A stretch of DNA of 64,000 bases, from NCBI RefSeq assembly GCF_026914185.1, contig NC_070575.1, positions 124,001-188,000 on the forward strand, written 5' to 3'. The position numbers were made by a program, and so were the translations under genes. This document shows, piece by piece, positions 59,814-64,000 of the stretch (positions within the stretch are counted from its first letter, which is position 1; every line of letters starts with the position of its first letter). This DNA is from Puccinia triticina (taxonomy: Eukaryota; Basidiomycota; Pucciniomycetes; Pucciniales; Pucciniaceae). The notes beneath the pieces were generated by a model, which was given only the letters and a program-made list of their open reading frames with translations, was not told the DNA's origin and searched no databases.

Positions 59814-61464
59814 GGCCCCGTTTGGACGCCTGGTGTGATATTATAAATTGCATAATAAAATACATAACACCCAAAATGAATTTTGGGTGTCATAAAACTA
59901 ATTATGCCGCCAACAAATTTATCATTTGCCTGTTTGGCGCATCCACTCCAGAACACCTCTGGAGTCCACTTATCACAGGTCTGTTTGGCAAACCCAACCA
60001 GACCAGTTTCATAATGCCCACAACCAACCCTCTGGATGGCCTGTTCAACAGGTCATTCAAAGAAGTACATGAATGTGTACCCTCTTGATGACCGGTCAAC
60101 CGGTCATCGAAGAGAACACAACAACCTCTGGATGGCTGTTTGGACAGGCCATCCAGAGGACTTCACCTCTTGATGATTGGAAATCCGGTCATCAAAGAGG
60201 ACTTCGCACCTCTTGATGACCGGACCAGTCATCAAGAGGGACTCTACACCCTCTCAATGACTGCTCAACTGGTCATTGAGAGGGACTCTACACCCTCTCA
60301 ATGACTGGTTGACCGGTCATTGAGAGGGACTCAACACCCTCTCAATGACAGGACCAGGCATCAAGAGGGACTCTACACCCTCTCAATGACTGGTTGAACG
60401 GTCATTGAGAGGGACTCAACACCCTCTTGATGACTGGTCCGGTCATTGAGAGTTACTCTACACCCTCTTAATGTCCGGTCAACCAGCCATCAAGAGGCCT
60501 TAGATTCCTTCTAGATTTCTGGTTGACCGGTCATTGAGAGGAACTCCACACCTCTCAATAACTGGTCCGGTCATCAAGAGGTGAAGTCCTCTTTGATGTC
60601 CGGCCAACCATTCATCAAGAGGTTACCCCACCTCTCAATGACTAGCTGACCGGACATTGAGAGGTGTAGAGTCCCTCTCGATGGCTGGTCCTGTCATCAA
60701 GAGGTGAATTCCTCTTTGATGACCGGTTTAACCAGCCATCAAGAGGGCTTAGATTCCGATTTCTGGTTTACCGGTCATCAAGAGGGACTCTGCACCCTCT
60801 CGATGATTGAACGGTCATCGAGAGGGTGTAGAGTCCCTCTTGATGGCTGGTCCTGTCATTGAGAGGGTGTAGAGTCCCTCTTGATGGCTGGTCCTGTCAT
60901 TGAGAGGGTGTAGAGTCCCTCTCAATGGCTGGTTCTGTCATTGAGGGGGTGTTGAGTCCCTCTTGATGACCGGTCAACCAGTCATTGAGAGGGTGTAGAG
61001 TCCCTCTCAATGACTGGTCCGGTCATTGAGAGTTGCAAAGTCCTCTTCGATGACCGGTTTACCAGTCATTGAGAGGGTGTAGAGTCCCTCTTGATGACTG
61101 GTCCGGTCATCAAGAGGTGCAAAGTCCTCTTCAATGACTGGTTGTTGGATCATCAAGAGGTGAAGTCCTCTGGATGGCCTGTCCAAGAGGCCATCCAGAG
61201 GTTGTTGTGTTCTCTTCCATGCTTGGTTGACCGGTCATTGAGAGTTTGTGTAGTATGGGCCATGGGCACATATCACCCAGAAATACAGGTCAGGACCTAT
61301 ATTTCTGGAATGGCAGGGGATATAAATGTTCTGTGATACAGCGTAGTGAATTTTAAGATATCACTGGCTGTCCCAAACACATATAAATTTGGTGCTATAC
61401 CCCGAGCACCCCCGGTGATAAGTCACGCAATTTATAACTGAATTTGGGGTGTCCAAACGGGGCC
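59814..61464. mobile_element. 1.65-kb TIR element filled with hairpin repeats
   Basis: The ends are GGCCCCGTTTGGACGCC and the complement of GGCCCCGTTTGGACACC; the arms continue with TTATAAATTGC-type matches. I see no clear target duplication (GAA on the left, AAA on the right). GGCCCCGTTTGG-type ends are common in small DNA transposons, but I do not assign a superfamily. There is no coding capacity. Confidence 0.75.
60060..61225. repeat. Hairpin minisatellite, about 20-25 units, orientation flips mid-array
   Basis: The unit is about 45-60 bp: CCTCTTGATGACCGG then TCAACCGGTCATCGAGAGG, a palindrome, joined by GACTCTACACC. In the first half the joiner reads GGGACTCTACACC; in the second half it reads GGTGTAGAGTCCC. 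The change is at about 60650-60670. Outermost units carry CCTCTGGATGGC, again inverted between the two ends. Confidence 0.9.
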
Positions 61465-61739
61465 AAAGATATAAATGACTATCATAACTCTACTACTCAG
61501 GGTTCATGGACTACAAGGTGTGAGCTAAAAGTACTATTCACTTACTAGTGATGCTTAAAGAAAGACAGAATCAATAAGGATTAAATTCAGAGACAACATG
61601 AGGAGGTATAAGTAAGAATAAGGAGTCAGAATTTCAACAGGGAAAGCAGAAGCTCTTGAGACACAGTGAGATAGGTCAAGGCTCTGAGTTAAAATGTAAA
61701 GAGATTGCAGGGAGATATATTTCAATGGGGTGAAAGTGT

Positions 61740-63945
61740 ATCTAAGTGTAATGTGAAAAGGTGCTACAGAGGGGATCTAGTAGAAATTGCATATAAGGGT
61801 TATGTAAAAAGGTGCTACAGAGGGGATGTAGTAGAAAGTGCATGATGGGAGATACAACATCTAGAGGGGTGTTGATGTATGTGAGAAGTACTACAGGGGG
61901 TAATACATGATGAGCACATAGTAACAATATCTGAAGATGTGCAGTAATGATGAAGGTACAATGACCAAGTAGTGTATATGAAATGTAACTATGTAGAAGA
62001 TGAAATAATGATGAGCAGAAGTAACAGATATAAGTTCCAAGGAATGTACATAATGAAGATGAGCATTTGGTAATAGCCACAAGAACTATGAAGGAATGTA
62101 CTGCTGATATCATATGAAGGGAAAAATGTGTAATGAAGCTATGTAAAATCTGATGTCCTATGTAGCTATGATACTAATGAATGATGTATGTAATAATGCT
62201 AAGGATATGTATGAAGAAAATACCTGCCAAAACTGTGAATGCCAATAACTGCTGATCCATTTGGAAATCCTAGGTGAAATGAGTGGGTGACTAGGGGTAA
62301 AATGGGGTGTAGAATCATAACAATGGGTTATTTTGGAAGTGTTTATGTGATATGAAAGTGTTGGTATGAACAGGAACAGGGTTACCACACTGTGTCACAG
62401 AAATCTTGCCCCTGCCTACCCATTCCGGCAGGCTACTTGGTCAGGGATGCATGGATGTTTATATGTTCACCCTGTTGTTTGAAGCTTACCCAAGAGATTT
62501 TTGAAATCAAAAATCTTTCATTTTGATTTCATTTTTGTTTCAAATTTCTTTTTGAATAGTTTCAAAATAAAACTTAAATATTTGTTTATAATTGGGGCCT
62601 TAGGGATATAAAAATATGATTTGCTACATTATAGAACAGTGAGGAATCCCGTTTTTACAGATGACAGTAAAAATGGTCCGCCATGACAAGGGTAGTTACA
62701 GTAAGAAATACACCTAATAATGCAATGTATTGTAACTCCCCAGTGTTGATAACTACACTAGTACTAATGTAAGCTATGCCAAGGATGCTGATATAAGAGT
62801 TGCCTTCCTGACTAATACTGCTGGGGATGAGTGTAACACTAAGAAAAAGAAGAAAGGTGTGGCTTCTCTACTATAATCTTAGACTGACTAATACTATGAG
62901 CTGACTACTTGTACCTGTAGGGTATGAGGAGGAGGAAGAGTAGTGGGGAAAAGATGAAAGGTTATGTGCAAATGTAAATTATATATGCAGGGGAATATAT
63001 TTCCTGTTGAAATGATGGCTCTGAGTCAGAGAGAGGAGAGAAAAACAGGCCTGAGGAAAAATTCTGGGGGCCCGGAACAGAACAAGAAAGCCCACAAACG
63101 GGGCTAAGCTGCTAGCTTGTGAGGAGGAAAAAAGCTTCACACTACAAGGGACTCATTGGTCTGAGGGAAAAGGCGCAAAGTACTTATGATGTTTTGATTA
63201 TCCAGATGAGAAGAATTTGTAGCTATTACAACTGAGGGACAATTTGTGGGCAGAAGGTGAACAAGCATATTCATCTGGAGGGAGGAAAAAAGAGTGACAG
63301 ATGTGTGACAGGGAAAGAAATTGACATTGGGCAGTTGTAGTTTCAACATTCCTGGTATGTGTGAAAGTGTATAAGATGTGTGAATGGCAATGATATCTAA
63401 TAGTGTGATGAAAGGTGTACTTGTGAAGATGAATCTAATGGTGTAGTGAAAAGGTCATACAGGGTGTATGGGGTAGAAAAATGCATGTGGGGATACAACA
63501 TCTAGAGAGTATTATATATGTGAGGAAATACAACAAGGAGGGGAACACAGGATGAGCACAATGTAACACAGTCTGAAGATGAGCAATGATGAAATTTAGT
63601 GAAGTGAAGTAATGATGAGCACTAGTAATGTCTATGTATGATGAATGAGATATGTAATGATGGGTTGTTATGTGTACTATGATGACTACAGATGATGAAA
63701 GCTATGTTATGTATGTAATTCATTTAACTATGGTGACAATGACTAGAATATGTAATGTAGATGAAATGTCAGAAGCAAGAAAATACCAATGAAACTATGA
63801 ATGCTAATAACTTCTGATCCCATGGGAATTTCAGGGTGGTATGAGTGAGTGAATAGGGAGTAGAATATGAGTCTGGAATAATAATGATGGATATGTATGA
63901 TATGAGAATGATGATATGAGTGAGAACAGGGTTACCACAGCAGGA
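61740..63945. repeat. Long diverged direct duplication, LTR-like
   Basis: Sequence at about 61780-62395 recurs in the same orientation at about 63430-63945. Shared blocks include ACAACATCTAGAG, ATGATGAGCACA, CTGAAGATG, AATAACT(G/T)CTGATCC and GAACAGGGTTACCACA. A further segment at 62750-62960 matches 59338-59530 (AACTACACTA, GCTGA or CTGATAT, AACACTAAGAAAAA). On the minus strand each long copy would start TGTGGTAACCCTGTTC, as an LTR might. The copy ending near 62389 would then be split by the 1.65-kb TIR element. No internal retroelement gene is visible. Confidence 0.5.
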
Positions 63946-64000
63946 GTTGGGTACATATGTGCCCAGACACACTTGCAACACCATAAATGACAGTTGTTGT

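Overview
The window reads as nuclear DNA of a filamentous basidiomycete, most likely a rust fungus (Pucciniales, Puccinia-like). The genes are intron-rich, with up to ten exons and mostly short GT-AG introns. Their products are typical fungal proteins. Long stretches between them are filled with class I and class II transposable elements. Species assignment is inference; no rRNA or marker gene is present.

Layout. Positions 1-6000 carry two minus-strand genes: the 5' part of a ferric reductase that runs off the left edge, and a divergent serine/threonine kinase. From 6.0 to 12.3 kb I see no gene, only small repeats. From 12.36 to 21.1 kb lie three plus-strand housekeeping genes in a row: a Ubp3/USP10-type deubiquitinase, the Grc3/Nol9 polynucleotide kinase and a Mag2/RNF10-type RING protein. 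From 24.3 to 27.2 kb an acyl-CoA dehydrogenase (minus) and a TRAPPC2L/Tca17-type TRAPP subunit (plus) share a 157-bp divergent promoter. From 28.5 to 31.2 kb is a C2-domain protein with a long Pro-rich tail, like Fic1/Inn1. From 34.2 to 35.75 kb is acetyl-CoA acetyltransferase. From 37.4 to 37.9 kb is a possible 73-residue gene. From 39.5 to 41.76 kb a PEX11-family gene (minus) and a Siw14/Oca-type phosphatase (plus) have start codons only 14 bp apart.

From about 42.8 kb to the right end I see no host gene. This third of the window holds a decayed DIRS-like (tyrosine recombinase) retrotransposon whose gag-like frame is split by a 950-bp CACTA-like element; a Helitron fragment; hAT-type elements with exact 8-bp target duplications; MITEs; two copies of one LTR family; and two elements built from tandem hairpin repeats whose orientation flips in mid-array.

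Function. Three genes belong to fatty acid/acetyl-CoA metabolism and peroxisomes (acyl-CoA dehydrogenase, thiolase, PEX11). The others serve ubiquitin turnover, rRNA processing, membrane traffic, septation and iron uptake. I do not see a gene cluster encoding one pathway. Exon boundaries were set by hand from splice signals, reading-phase agreement and protein-family expectation. Every junction given for the main genes keeps phase.
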